Below are positions 56,256 through 64,000 of a stretch of DNA of 64,000 nucleotides, in pieces. Source of the stretch: VFMC01 sp963791635. Lineage in GTDB: Bacteria; Actinomycetota; Acidimicrobiia; Acidimicrobiales; Ilumatobacteraceae. Each line of letters starts with the position of its first letter. Within the stretch, counting starts at the first letter, position 1. The notes under the pieces are model-generated. The model searched no databases. It saw only the letters and a list, made by a program, of their open reading frames with translations, and was not told the origin of the DNA. Position numbers and translations under genes: made by a program. The stretch lies in NCBI GenBank assembly GCA_963791635.1, contig CAWBTC010000008.1, forward strand, positions 54,288-118,287, given 5' to 3'.

Positions 56256-56298
56256 GCGATGAGAGATGAGCGTCGGTGGCGACCACATCTCTCATCGC
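56256..56298 (+). repeat. 43-bp palindromic element, copy 3
   Basis: Arms GCGATGAGAGAT and ATCTCTCATCGC are again exact; the base before the right arm is CAC, otherwise the core equals copy 1. It lies 12 bp after the YqeY-like stop and 50 bp before the start of the next co-directional gene. Confidence 0.85.
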
Positions 56299-56347
56299 GT
56301 GCGTCCGCTGGTCGCAGATGCACCTCGGCGTCGCTACGGTCCCGCTG

Positions 56348-57379
56348 ATGGATGTGGGGTTGTTGTCGCTGGGGGACCACCTGACCGATCCGGTCACCGA
56401 GGTCAAGGTCTCTCAGGCGCAGCGCCATCGATCCCTGGTCGACCAGGCGGTTCTCGCCGAGCAGCTGGGCTTCCGATCCGTCCATCTCGGTGAGCACCAC
56501 TTCTGTGACTACATCGTCTCCGCCCCACCGATCGTTCTCGCCGCGATCGCCGAGCGCACCACGACGTTGCGGTTGTCGACTGGCGTGACGCTCGGGGCCA
56601 ACCTCGACCCGGTGCGTGTGGCCGAGGACTACGCCACCGTCGACCTGTTGTCTGGAGGTCGAGTGGAGCCGGTGATCGGTCGGGGCACCGCATTTCCGCA
56701 CACCTTCGCCGCGTTCGGCCAGGACGCCTCGCTCGCACGCGACTGCTTCGACGAACACGTGGAGCTCCTCGTGAAGATCTGGGAGACCGACGGCCCGGTC
56801 ACCTGGAGCGGGCAGCATCGTGCGGCACTCGACGCGGTGGAGGTGATGCCACGTCCGATGCAGACGCCGCGACCGCCGATGTGGCTGGGTGCGGGCTCGC
56901 GCGAGTCGGTCGAGCTGGCCGCTCGGCTCGGTCTGTGGCTGATGCTGCCAACCGTGTTCGGCACGCCTGAGGCATTCGTGCCGGTGGTGGATCACTACCT
57001 GGCGTGCTGGCAGACAGCGGGTCGTGATCGAGCCGATGCTCGCATCGGCTGTGTGAGCCACTGCCATGTGGCGTCGACATCGCAGGAAGCCCGCGCAGTG
57101 TGGGAGCCGCGATACACCACGTACATGACCTGGGTGGTCGAGTTCATCGCCAAAGGGATGGGGATCACCTCGTTGCCGCCGTTCGACTTCGACACGACCG
57201 TGAAGCGGCTGGCGCTGTGCGGCAGCCCGGCCGAGGTGCAGCACCGGATGGGCGAGTTGCGTGAGCTGTTGCACCTCGACACCCATTTGGTGATGTTCGA
57301 CATGGGTGGCATCCCGGAACCCGAGCTGCGCAGAACGATCACCATGTTCGGTACCGAGGTGCTCCCGACCCTGCCGTGA
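56348..57379 (+). CDS. LLM-class flavin-dependent oxidoreductase
   Basis: A 343-residue luciferase-like enzyme using F420 or FMN. MDVGLLSLGDHLTDP starts the barrel; HLGEHHFCDYI, LSTGVTLGANLDPVRVAEDY and RPPMWLGAGSRES are family blocks. I prefer ATG 56348 because the family usually begins with this sequence; ATG 56318 (MHLGVATVPL) is possible. F420 use would fit actinobacteria but is not proven. It lies between two 43-bp palindromic elements. Confidence 0.8.
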   Translation: MDVGLLSLGDHLTDPVTEVKVSQAQRHRSLVDQAVLAEQLGFRSVHLGEHHFCDYIVSAPPIVLAAIAERTTTLRLSTGVTLGANLDPVRVAEDYATVDLLSGGRVEPVIGRGTAFPHTFAAFGQDASLARDCFDEHVELLVKIWETDGPVTWSGQHRAALDAVEVMPRPMQTPRPPMWLGAGSRESVELAARLGLWLMLPTVFGTPEAFVPVVDHYLACWQTAGRDRADARIGCVSHCHVASTSQEARAVWEPRYTTYMTWVVEFIAKGMGITSLPPFDFDTTVKRLALCGSPAEVQHRMGELRELLHLDTHLVMFDMGGIPEPELRRTITMFGTEVLPTLP

Positions 57380-57383
57380 CCCC

Positions 57384-57427
57384 GCGATGAGAGAATGAGC
57401 GTCGGTGGCGACCGGATCTCTCATCGC
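57384..57427 (+). repeat. 43-bp palindromic element, copy 4 (44 bp)
   Basis: Same element, with one inserted A in the left arm (GAGAATGAG for GAGATGAG), so the arms are no longer fully matched. It begins 5 bp after the oxidoreductase stop and lies between convergent genes, as copy 2 does. Confidence 0.85.
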
Positions 57428-57453
57428 CCCGGTGGAACGGGTCGACGGGTCGC

Positions 57454-58251
57454 TCAGTCGAGCTGGTCGAGGAACTTGTTGATCGTGTCGGTCCAGCGCG
57501 CCAGCTGGTCGAACGTGCTCGACACCGAGATGCGCGAGCCGGGGATCATCTCGGCAAGTCGTTCGGCGGTGGAGAACGGGTGTCCGGCATCGCCTGTCCA
57601 GCAGAGGATCAACGTCGGCACGTCGATCGCGGCGATCGCATCGGGTTCGGGTAGGTCGGTGGTGGCTGCGCCACGGAAGATGCGGGCGAGTCGTACCGGG
57701 TCGGTGGTGTGGATCACCTGTTCGAAGCTGTCCTTCCATGCGGGCACGTCCACCAGCGGGTCAGGTGATGGCGTCGCGCGCGACCCCGTCACCAGCAGGT
57801 CGAACTCGCCCTGCTCGACCAGTTGTGCACTGAGCTCATAGCCCTGCTGCTGTGCGGCCCGGGTGGCCCATGCGGTCGGCGGGATGGCAAGGACGAGCGC
57901 GGAGATCCGCTCGGGTGCGAGCACTGCGGCGTGGAGCGCGGTGGCACACCCCATCGAAGCACCGCCGGCGATGTAGTGCTCGATGTCGAGTGCATCGGCG
58001 AGAGCGAGTTGGTCGTGGGCGAGCGCCCGCCAGTGGTAGTCGCCCGCATCTGCAGTCGAGTCGGAGTCGCCATGACCCCGCGCGTCGTACCGCAGCACTC
58101 GTGCGTGTTCGCGCACGCGGGCCCAATCGATGAGGCCCATCTCGTCCTCACGGCAGCGACTGCTGGTGAGTCCGTGGCCCCAGATCATGGTGGGTCCCTG
58201 GCCTGCCAGATCGTGGTGGAGATCGACCCCGCGGATGTTGAGCGCGCTCAT
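57454..58251 (-). CDS. Alpha/beta hydrolase
   Basis: A 265-residue enzyme: oxyanion-hole block MIWGHGLTSSR, nucleophile elbow AGGASMGCATAL (GxSxG), an acid in LILCWTGDAGH and a C-terminal region around STFDQLARW in which the usual histidine is not obvious. RYDARGHGDSD is the second common motif. If the histidine is missing the protein may not hydrolyse esters. ATG 58251 is the start. It is the last core gene before the tRNA-Ser island. Confidence 0.75.
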   Translation of the reverse strand: MSALNIRGVDLHHDLAGQGPTMIWGHGLTSSRCREDEMGLIDWARVREHARVLRYDARGHGDSDSTADAGDYHWRALAHDQLALADALDIEHYIAGGASMGCATALHAAVLAPERISALVLAIPPTAWATRAAQQQGYELSAQLVEQGEFDLLVTGSRATPSPDPLVDVPAWKDSFEQVIHTTDPVRLARIFRGAATTDLPEPDAIAAIDVPTLILCWTGDAGHPFSTAERLAEMIPGSRISVSSTFDQLARWTDTINKFLDQLD

Positions 58252-58339
58252 GATCGTCGACCGTATCCGGTGGGAACATGCACGGCCGGACACTCTGAGG
58301 GCGGGGTGGCGTTCGAGGTCCACCGCTAACGTGTTGCTC

Positions 58340-58425
58340 GGAACGGTGGCAGAGTGGACAAATGCGCGCGCCTTGAAAGCGTGAGGGTGCAAGCCCCGGG
58401 GGTTCGAATCCCTCCCGTTCCGCCA
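58340..58425 (+). tRNA. tRNA-Ser (UGA anticodon)
   Basis: GGAACGG (58340-58346) pairs with CCGTTCC (58415-58421), then discriminator G and CCA. The anticodon loop CTTGAAA with stem CGCGC/GCGTG gives UGA. A long variable arm and GGTTCGAATCC T-loop complete a serine tRNA of 86 nt. The right-hand island starts directly after it, so its 3' end is the integration site. Confidence 0.92.
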
Positions 58426-58453
58426 TGGGTGCTCGGAGCGTGTCGCTCCCAGG

Positions 58454-58506
58454 GTTGCTCCCGGTTGCTCCCGTTTTGGGGTGCGTTGCTCCCGGCGTTG
58501 CTCCCG
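58454..58506 (+). repeat. GTTGCTCCCG direct repeats
   Basis: Four exact copies start at 58454, 58464, 58485 and 58497 (steps 10, 21, 12), between the tRNA and the integrase remnant. A fifth lies in the integrase gene at 58653. Position and near-helical steps fit integrase arm sites or an attP-side control region. Confidence 0.6.
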
Positions 58507-58526
58507 GTTTTGGAGGCATTCGAACC

Positions 58527-59023
58527 ATGGCTCGGAAGGTGACCGGCAAGCGAAGTGTGGGCCGAAACGGCAGCGTGCGGGTGCACGGCAAGGCATCGAA
58601 CGGCGAGGGCTCGGTGTACCTCGACGCCGACGGATCGTGGCGGGCGACGTTCGTTGCTCCCGGCAGGCCGTGATCCACGAGCTGATCGCCTCCAAGCGGG
58701 TCATCGCGTGGCGGCGCCGAAGGTGGTCCGTGGTGCTCGAAGCGCGCTCGCAGAGGACGTGGCACCTGGCGGAGCTGTCGCGGACGATCGCCTCGCAGTC
58801 GTCGCGTTGCGATCGTGAAGGGGCGAGCCGTGGCCTCGGGCTGCGGCCTGGTGGCTCGACGTGGTTGCGGGGTCGCGAGCGTGCGCGGCCGGGATCGAGT
58901 CAAGGTGGGCAGGTGCAGCCAGCGCGTCGAGCGCATCACGGGCAGGAACCGGAGCATCCAATTGGCGCCGGCCGAGGACCCCGTGGGCGCGACCCGATCA
59001 CCGTCTTGTCGTAACGTCGAGGC
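58527..59023 (+). pseudogene. Decayed tyrosine integrase
   Basis: ATG 58527 opens ARKVTGKRSVGRNGSVRVHG, then GEGSVYLDADGSWRATFVAPG, an arm-binding N-terminus like the left island's integrase. The frame stops at 58671, within about ten bases of a repeat copy GTTGCTCCCGG. Fragments in other frames (RVAAPKVVRGA, WWLDVVAGSR) suggest the next part of an integrase before the helicase gene begins, but the catalytic arginine and tyrosine regions are not seen. The recombinase is therefore broken and truncated. Its place beside the tRNA is that of an island integrase. Confidence 0.6.
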
Positions 59024-62000
59024 GTGGCGGAGCTGGGTCCCGGAATCTACGAGCGGCTCGTCACCGAGGGCCTGAGGGCGCAGCTCGACGAACTCGCGAA
59101 GCACATGCCGGTCGACGAGCGGCCGCTCAACGGCGCTGACGCCTCGGATCGGATTGCGTGGCACGTGAGTCAGCAGGTTGAGCGGGCGCTGCTCGATGTC
59201 GGCGACGAGAACCGCGTGAAGGTCGGGCTTCAAGTGGCACGTGCATTGCTCGATCGCCTTGGTGAACTCGTCGACGTTGACCAGCAAGCGATGCTCGCCG
59301 ACCCAGCCTCAGTCCTGCATGCCATCCTTCGCCGCAACCCTGATGGCACGCCTGCCGCGATCGCTGGGCCGCTGATCCCGCTGCTCGACACGACGCTGCT
59401 CACGAACGCGCCCGGCGAGCCGACGCTGTGGAGTCAGTTGCGGTCCGAGATCGAGTCGGCCGACGCGATCGACGTCGTGATGGCGTTCATCCGGCGCAGC
59501 GGCATCGGACCGCTTCTCGACTCCCTTCGCCGTCATTGCGAAGCGGGTAAGCCACTCCGAGTCCTGACGACCACGTACACCGACTCGACGGAGCGCCGGG
59601 CGCTCGATCAGCTCGTCGATCTCGGTGCAGAGGTTCGTATCTCCTACGACCTGAGTACGACACGCCTGCACGCGAAGGCGTGGGTGTTCCATCGCCACTC
59701 CGGCTTCTCGACTGCCTATGTCGGTTCATCGAATCTCACCCACTCGGCGCAAGTGACCGGGCTGGAGTGGAACGTTCGAGCATCGGCTGCCCGCAACCCT
59801 GACGTCATCGCCAAGTTCGGCGCCGTGTTCGACAGCTACTGGGAGGCCGGCGACTTCGTTCCCTACGACCCAGACCAGTTCGACGACGAGCGGCAGCGGG
59901 CCGGCCGCACCGACAGCGGCCCGTACGTGATCCTCAGCCCGATCGAGCTGCGGCCGCACCCGTTCCAGGAACGGCTGCTCGAACTCATCGAACTCTCTCG
60001 GCAACGTGGTCATCACCGCAACCTCCTCGTTGCCGCCACTGGCACGGGCAAGACCGTCATGGCGGCGCTCGACTACGCCACGCTCGCTGGGCGGCTCGGC
60101 CGATCTCGACTGCTGTTCATCGCCCACCGCGAGGAGATCCTCGATCAGAGCCTGGCCACGTTCCGGTACGCACTGCGCGACGCGTCGTTCGGAGAGAAGT
60201 GGGTAGGCGGTGCACGACCGACAAGGTTCGACCACGTCTTCGCATCGATACAAAGCCTCCATGCCGGCGATCTCGATGCGCTGCCCCCGGATCACTTCGA
60301 TGTCGTGATCGTCGACGAGTTCCACCACGCCGCCGCAACGTCGTACCGCCGCATCCTCGATCACCTCCAGCCCGTCGAACTGCTCGGTCTGACCGCTACA
60401 CCGGAGCGCAGCGACGGCCTGCCGATTCTCCAGTGGTTCGACGATCGCATCGCCGCCGAACTGCGACTCTGGGAGGCCATCGATCAGCAGCACCTGTCGC
60501 CCTTCCTGTACTTCGGGATTCACGACGGACTCGACCTGCGCGAGATCCCGTGGCGCCGTGGGCGCGGCTACGACATCGACGCGCTGAGCAACGCGTACAC
60601 GAGTTCCGACGCGTGGGCTCGGCTGGTGGTGAAGGAAGTCGCCGACCACACAGATCCGTCCTCGATGCGCGCCCTCGGGTTCTGCGTCAGCATCGAGCAC
60701 GCCCGATTCATGGCCCACCACTTCAACCACCATGGGATCCCTTCCGTCGCCGTGTGGGGCGACAGTCCTCGGGCCGACCGCGAGGCGGCGCTGAGGGACC
60801 TCGCGCACGGGCGAGTCCGGGTCGTGTTCTCCGTTGATCTGTTCAACGAAGGCGTCGACGTCCCCGCCGTCGACACGGTGCTGATGCTGCGCCCGACCGA
60901 GAGCCCGACGCTCTTCCTGCAGCAACTCGGCCGTGGCCTGCGCAAGTCCACCGGCAAGGGCTTCTGCACTGTCCTCGACTTCGTCGGCACGCACCGCAAG
61001 GAGTTCCGCTTCGACCGCCGCTACCGAGCCCTGCTCGGTGGTTCGCGCCGAGACGTCGAGCGGGAAGTCCAGCTGCAGTTCCCCTTCCTCCCGGCCGGCT
61101 GCCACATGCACCTCGACGCCAAGGCCTCAGAGGTCGTCCTGCGAAGCCTGCGTGATGCGATCCCCACTCGCTGGCCGGCGAAGGTTGACGAGCTTCGTTC
61201 GCTTCGGCGAGAGCGGCCCGACCTCGGACTCGCCGAGTTCCTGATCGAATCCGGGCTCGACCTCGACGACGTCTACGACGGCAACAAGAGTTGGTCGGAT
61301 CTTCGAGAGGCCGCCGGCGCTGACGTGCTCGCACCCGGCCCGGACGAAGCGGTGATGCGCCGAGCCATCGGACGCCTCCTGCACATCGACGATCGGGAGC
61401 GCATCGACACATACCGGCGCCACCTCGCATCGCCGATAGCCCCCGAGATGTCAGGGCTTCCCGAACGAGAGCGACGTCTGCTGCACATGCTCCTCGCCGC
61501 TGTTGCCGATCGTGTGTTGGGTCGCGACACCAGCGTTCAAGAAGCTGCCGAACTGTTGTGGGGCCACCCGCAAGTCCGCAGCGAACTGTCGGAGCTGTTC
61601 GGCTTGCTCGATGGCCGGATCGACCACCTACACACACCGCTCGCCACGCACCCCGACAGCCCTCTGCAGATCCACGCGAGGTACACCCGGATCGAGATCC
61701 TTGCCGCATTCGGGCTGGGTTCGGGCGCCAAGATCGCGGCATGGCAGAGCGGCGTCTACGAGGCGAAGCCGGCCAACGCCGAGTTGCTCGCGTTCACGCT
61801 CGACAAGAGCAGCGGGGGCTTCTCGCCGACCACCCGGTACCGCGACTACGCGATCAGTCGAAGCCTCATTCACTGGGAGAGCCAATCCTCCACGCGGGCG
61901 GACAGCTCGACCGGTCTGCGCTACCGGCATCACGAGCGGGATGGCCGCACGATCCTGTTGTTCAGCCGACTCAGTGCCGACGATCGTGCCTTCTGGTTCC

Positions 62001-62116
62001 TGGGTCCCGCCACCTATCGCGGCCACGTGGGCGAGCGGCCGATGGCCGTCACCTGGGAGCTGGAGCAGCCGCTCTCCGGCGATCTGTACCAAGCGTTCGC
62101 CGCAGCGGTGGCGTGA
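59024..62116 (+). CDS. PLD-nuclease/DEAD helicase/DUF3427 protein
   Basis: A 1030-residue multidomain protein. N-terminal PLD-type domain: H216-x-K218 in TRLHAKAWVFHRHSG with YVGSSNLTHSA. Then an SF2 helicase: Walker A ATGTGKT at 338-344, DEFHHA at 431, GLTATPERSDG, and helicase C with GVDVPAVDTVLML and QLGRGLRKSTGKG. The C-terminal 230 residues (YTRIEILAAFGLGSG, then KSSGGFSPTTRYRDYAIS) match the DUF3427 module. Helicase-nuclease fusions of this kind are common in defence islands. GTG 59024 is the start. It is intact, in contrast to the integrase. Confidence 0.8.
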   Translation: MAELGPGIYERLVTEGLRAQLDELAKHMPVDERPLNGADASDRIAWHVSQQVERALLDVGDENRVKVGLQVARALLDRLGELVDVDQQAMLADPASVLHAILRRNPDGTPAAIAGPLIPLLDTTLLTNAPGEPTLWSQLRSEIESADAIDVVMAFIRRSGIGPLLDSLRRHCEAGKPLRVLTTTYTDSTERRALDQLVDLGAEVRISYDLSTTRLHAKAWVFHRHSGFSTAYVGSSNLTHSAQVTGLEWNVRASAARNPDVIAKFGAVFDSYWEAGDFVPYDPDQFDDERQRAGRTDSGPYVILSPIELRPHPFQERLLELIELSRQRGHHRNLLVAATGTGKTVMAALDYATLAGRLGRSRLLFIAHREEILDQSLATFRYALRDASFGEKWVGGARPTRFDHVFASIQSLHAGDLDALPPDHFDVVIVDEFHHAAATSYRRILDHLQPVELLGLTATPERSDGLPILQWFDDRIAAELRLWEAIDQQHLSPFLYFGIHDGLDLREIPWRRGRGYDIDALSNAYTSSDAWARLVVKEVADHTDPSSMRALGFCVSIEHARFMAHHFNHHGIPSVAVWGDSPRADREAALRDLAHGRVRVVFSVDLFNEGVDVPAVDTVLMLRPTESPTLFLQQLGRGLRKSTGKGFCTVLDFVGTHRKEFRFDRRYRALLGGSRRDVEREVQLQFPFLPAGCHMHLDAKASEVVLRSLRDAIPTRWPAKVDELRSLRRERPDLGLAEFLIESGLDLDDVYDGNKSWSDLREAAGADVLAPGPDEAVMRRAIGRLLHIDDRERIDTYRRHLASPIAPEMSGLPERERRLLHMLLAAVADRVLGRDTSVQEAAELLWGHPQVRSELSELFGLLDGRIDHLHTPLATHPDSPLQIHARYTRIEILAAFGLGSGAKIAAWQSGVYEAKPANAELLAFTLDKSSGGFSPTTRYRDYAISRSLIHWESQSSTRADSSTGLRYRHHERDGRTILLFSRLSADDRAFWFLGPATYRGHVGERPMAVTWELEQPLSGDLYQAFAAAVA

Positions 62117-62171
62117 GTCGACACGGCGTTTGTCCTTGACGCGCCGTGCGCCTACTCGAGACCATTCTTGG

Positions 62172-62420
62172 ATGGATGTGAACATCACGCTGTCGGACGT
62201 GGACCTGGCGACGATCGTCGAGGCGCTCGACTGCTACGACTACTGGGAACTCGGGCAGGGCCTGCCACGCAACAACGGAGCGGTGCTGCTTCCTGGCGAC
62301 GCCCTTGGCGACTCCGACCCGTACTGGACGGAGCCGCCGACCGACGCGGAAGCGGAGGCGATCGAGAGTGTTCGGGCGAGCCGGATGCTCGCCGAGCGTC
62401 TGCAAGCGCTCATCCAGTAG
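62172..62420 (+). CDS. Small acidic protein of unknown function
   Basis: An 82-residue protein with MDVNITLSDVDLATIVEALD and a C-terminal helix ESVRASRMLAERLQALIQ. It is acidic and lacks membrane segments or known motifs. ATG 62172 is 55 bp after the helicase stop on the same strand, so it may be co-transcribed. No function is suggested. Confidence 0.55.
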   Translation: MDVNITLSDVDLATIVEALDCYDYWELGQGLPRNNGAVLLPGDALGDSDPYWTEPPTDAEAEAIESVRASRMLAERLQALIQ

Positions 62421-62443
62421 CCGGCGACCGAATCAGCCCGCGA

Positions 62444-62758
62444 TCACACCTCGGCGGTGTGGTCGCCGAGGTCATTGGCGTCCTCGGCGTGGATCCAGGA
62501 CATCGGGTCGGACCGGTCATCGAGGACGACGGGCTCGCCGCAAAGCCGGCACCGATGACGCGCACCCTGTAGCACGACCTCTCGAACGAGCGGGCGCCCG
62601 CCCGGGTCGGTGACTCGGAGCGCCTCTGCGTAGGTCACCGCGTCGGCCTGTTCCCAGAAGCCCGCAATCGGAGCATCCGCCTGTCTAGTTACAAGCACCA
62701 GCCACGCCCTGGTTCCGCCAGGGCTCGCACTCTGACTCGTCTCCCGCTCGTCTGGCAT
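62444..62758 (-). CDS. Small protein with zinc-ribbon-like end
   Basis: A 104-residue protein. The middle, LVTRQADAPIAGFWEQADAV, is a small alpha/beta stretch; the end has HRCRLCGEPVVLDD followed by WIHAED, a C-x2-C pair plus histidine that could hold zinc. It is convergent with the small acidic gene (24 bp apart) and divergent from the MNT gene. Function is unknown. Confidence 0.5.
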   Translation of the reverse strand: MPDERETSQSASPGGTRAWLVLVTRQADAPIAGFWEQADAVTYAEALRVTDPGGRPLVREVVLQGARHRCRLCGEPVVLDDRSDPMSWIHAEDANDLGDHTAEV

Positions 62759-62835
62759 CGTTCTCCTCCCAAGCCAGAGTGAGCTCGATCGGCGGGCGAC
62801 TTCGCAACCAGAGATGCATCGATTCTCGACTTCTT

Positions 62836-62863
62836 ACAAACTGAGAGATATCATCCAGTTTGT
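62836..62863. promoter_or_regulatory. 28-bp palindromic operator over the MNT start
   Basis: ACAAACTG (62836-62843) and CAGTTTGT (62856-62863) are exact inverted repeats with GATATC at the shared centre, so 22 of 28 bases are symmetric. The right arm includes the likely GTG start at 62862. A protein bound here would block that gene; the encoded winged-helix protein is the natural candidate. Confidence 0.7.
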
Positions 62864-63542
62864 GGACAAGTCACCGACGCCGTCGCTCTTGCCGGTCTTC
62901 CGATCGCAGCAGCAAGCCGAGTTGCTCGCACTCATCCTCGGCGACCCGACGGCCGAGCACAGCATGACCGAACTTGCCGAACGTACCGGCGTTCCGTACG
63001 CCTCGGTTCATCGCGAAGTCGAACGCGCCGATGCTGCGGGGCTCGTGTCGAGCCGCCTCGTCGGGCGGACACGGCTCATTCGGGCCGACGTGTCGAGCCC
63101 CTACTTCGCTGGCCTGTCAGACGTACTGGTCAAAGCGTTCGGCGTGCCGTGGGTGATCGGGCAGGAGCTGGCGCGAGTCGACGGCATCGACGCGGCATAC
63201 GTCTACGGATCGTGGGCAGCACGGTTCTCAGGCGAAGACGGTGACCGACCGGTCGGCGACATCGACCTTCTCGTGCTCGGCGGACCGGACCGTGACGAGG
63301 TGTACGCCGCAGCCAGCGCGGCCGAGCACAGGCTCGGACGGGCGGTCCAAGTGACCATCCGATCGGCCGACTGGCTGACCGACGGCAGCGGCACGTTTCA
63401 CGACACCGTCGCCGGACGACCCATGGTTCCGGTGCCGATGGCTACGCGAACAGCTCGGGAGGATCAGTCCCCAGCAACCGCTCGACCGCCTCGACGACCG
63501 TCCGCGAAGTCGTCAGGGCCCAAGCAGCGTCGTCGCGGCTGA
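62862..63542 (+). CDS. Winged-helix/MNT-type nucleotidyltransferase
   Basis: A 226-residue protein: wHTH (residues about 12-80, SMTELAERTGVPYASVHREV) followed by an MNT-type nucleotidyltransferase with VYGSWAARF (G116-S117-W118) and GDIDLLVLGGP (D133, D135), the minimal GS...DxD active site. Such proteins are MntA-like antitoxins that AMPylate HEPN toxins. I prefer GTG 62862, giving MDKSPTPSL, over ATG 62814 because the palindrome spans the region between. Its 3' end overlaps the convergent HEPN gene by 101 bp. Confidence 0.75.
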   Translation: MDKSPTPSLLPVFRSQQQAELLALILGDPTAEHSMTELAERTGVPYASVHREVERADAAGLVSSRLVGRTRLIRADVSSPYFAGLSDVLVKAFGVPWVIGQELARVDGIDAAYVYGSWAARFSGEDGDRPVGDIDLLVLGGPDRDEVYAAASAAEHRLGRAVQVTIRSADWLTDGSGTFHDTVAGRPMVPVPMATRTAREDQSPATARPPRRPSAKSSGPKQRRRG

Positions 63543-63942
63543 TCTCCGCGCTCGACGGGTCGAAGTATTGAGCGGCGTGGCGCGTCCGGCGAAGGCGTTC
63601 GAACGTTGGCTTGGCGAGGCCAGGGATCGCCTTCGCGAACTGCCCGCTGACGGCATCCTCGACGGTCACGTGCGAGCCCTCGCCACCGGTGGCGCGCAGC
63701 CCTTGTCGGATGAGCAGTGCCTCGGCGGCCATGCGGTAAGCGTCGTAGGCAGCGGCGAACGCGCCCTCGACGTCACCGGCAGCGAGGCCACCATCAGCAG
63801 TCAGAAGGCGCCGGGTGGCTCGTCCGATGATTGTCGCCGATGACTCGCCAGCGGTACTCCCATCGATCCGTTCGAGTCGGCCGCGACCGAGCAAGTAGTC
63901 GATCGTGTTGCGTCCCTCCGTCGGCGTCGCCATTGAGATCAC
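63442..63942 (-). CDS. HEPN-type protein, probable toxin partner
   Basis: A 166-residue helical protein with AAYDAYRMAAEALLIRQGL and the charged end FERLRRTRHAAQYFDP. That resembles the R...H-x3-Y signature of HEPN proteins paired with MNT nucleotidyltransferases, though the exact R-x4-H spacing is loose. GTG 63942 overlaps the stop of the gene to its right (GTGA). It is convergent with the MNT gene, overlapping it by 101 bp, whereas MNT and HEPN usually lie in one direction. RNase toxicity is inferred from pairing. Confidence 0.6.
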   Translation of the reverse strand: MISMATPTEGRNTIDYLLGRGRLERIDGSTAGESSATIIGRATRRLLTADGGLAAGDVEGAFAAAYDAYRMAAEALLIRQGLRATGGEGSHVTVEDAVSGQFAKAIPGLAKPTFERLRRTRHAAQYFDPSSAEISRDDAAWALTTSRTVVEAVERLLGTDPPELFA

Positions 63943-64000
63943 CGTACTTGGAGGGGGTCACGCTGCAGCCGGTCACGGACGTAGCGCCGGATCTCGCCGA
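63939..64000 (-). CDS. C-terminus of an unknown leftward gene, partial
   Basis: The last 20 codons, ending in IRRYVRDRLQRDPLQVR, stop at TGA 63939-63941, overlapping the HEPN start by 4 bp. So the HEPN gene is the second gene of an operon whose first gene lies beyond the window. Too short to identify. Confidence 0.5.
   Translation of the reverse strand, partial: GEIRRYVRDRLQRDPLQVR

Overview
The window is a GC-rich stretch of an actinobacterial chromosome. Support for Actinomycetota comes from a mycothiol-type enzyme pair, an AftD-like giant arabinofuranosyltransferase, a DUF2510 protein, GTG-rich start usage and many 4-bp ATGA/GTGA gene overlaps. An Acidimicrobiia-like host (Ilumatobacter-type) is my guess, not a demonstrated fact. 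The middle of the window (about 13.1-58.3 kb) is ordinary chromosome. It is flanked by two tRNA-associated mobile regions.

Left island (1 to about 13.07 kb). The left edge holds the start of a tyrosine recombinase. It is followed by a XRE-type regulator, an excisionase-like HTH protein, a probable oriT (12-bp-spaced TTCACA iterons plus a 12-bp hairpin), a TrwC/TraA (MobF) relaxase-helicase and a VirD4-type coupling protein. Behind this conjugation backbone lies defence cargo: a DUF262-HEPN pair, an Eco57I-like methylase with a PaeR7I-like restriction enzyme, a HerA-like ATPase with a small membrane protein, and a divergent HEPN protein. The island ends at a 3' tRNA fragment (13044-13065) followed by a terminator hairpin, which reads as the distal attachment site. 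Most backbone and restriction-modification genes carry several frameshifts; the DUF262, HEPN and membrane-protein genes do not.

Core region. 13.2-26.5 kb is an envelope/surface cluster: a GMC oxidoreductase with a Tat lipoprotein, then a tightly packed set of a GT-C-like membrane protein, an acyltransferase (one frameshift), an anchored extracytoplasmic protein, a 1714-residue AftD-like protein and a second large membrane protein, ending in a small LPxTG protein with its own promoter. 26.5-58.3 kb holds housekeeping and metabolic genes: mycothiol-dependent enzymes, a flippase-like protein, a DEAD RNA helicase, a D-aminoacylase, a serine hydrolase, lysoplasmalogenase, GGDEF-EAL, GluQRS, an L,D-transpeptidase, LacZ, an MBL-Rieske fusion, an ABC exporter, rhodanese, DsbB/TlpA-like redox proteins, larB-larC, pheA, YqeY, a luciferase-like oxidoreductase and an alpha/beta hydrolase. 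Four copies of a 43-bp palindromic element (12-bp arms) sit in intergenic gaps here.

Right island (58.34 kb to the end). It starts at an intact tRNA-Ser(UGA), followed by four GTTGCTCCCG repeats and a decayed integrase. It then carries a PLD-helicase-DUF3427 protein, two small unknown proteins, a winged-helix/MNT nucleotidyltransferase gene whose start lies in a 28-bp palindrome, and a convergent, 3'-overlapping HEPN gene. The island runs off the right edge.

The best candidates for something new are the HerA/membrane/HEPN locus, the DUF262-HEPN pair, the MNT/HEPN pair with its operator, and the 43-bp palindromic family.
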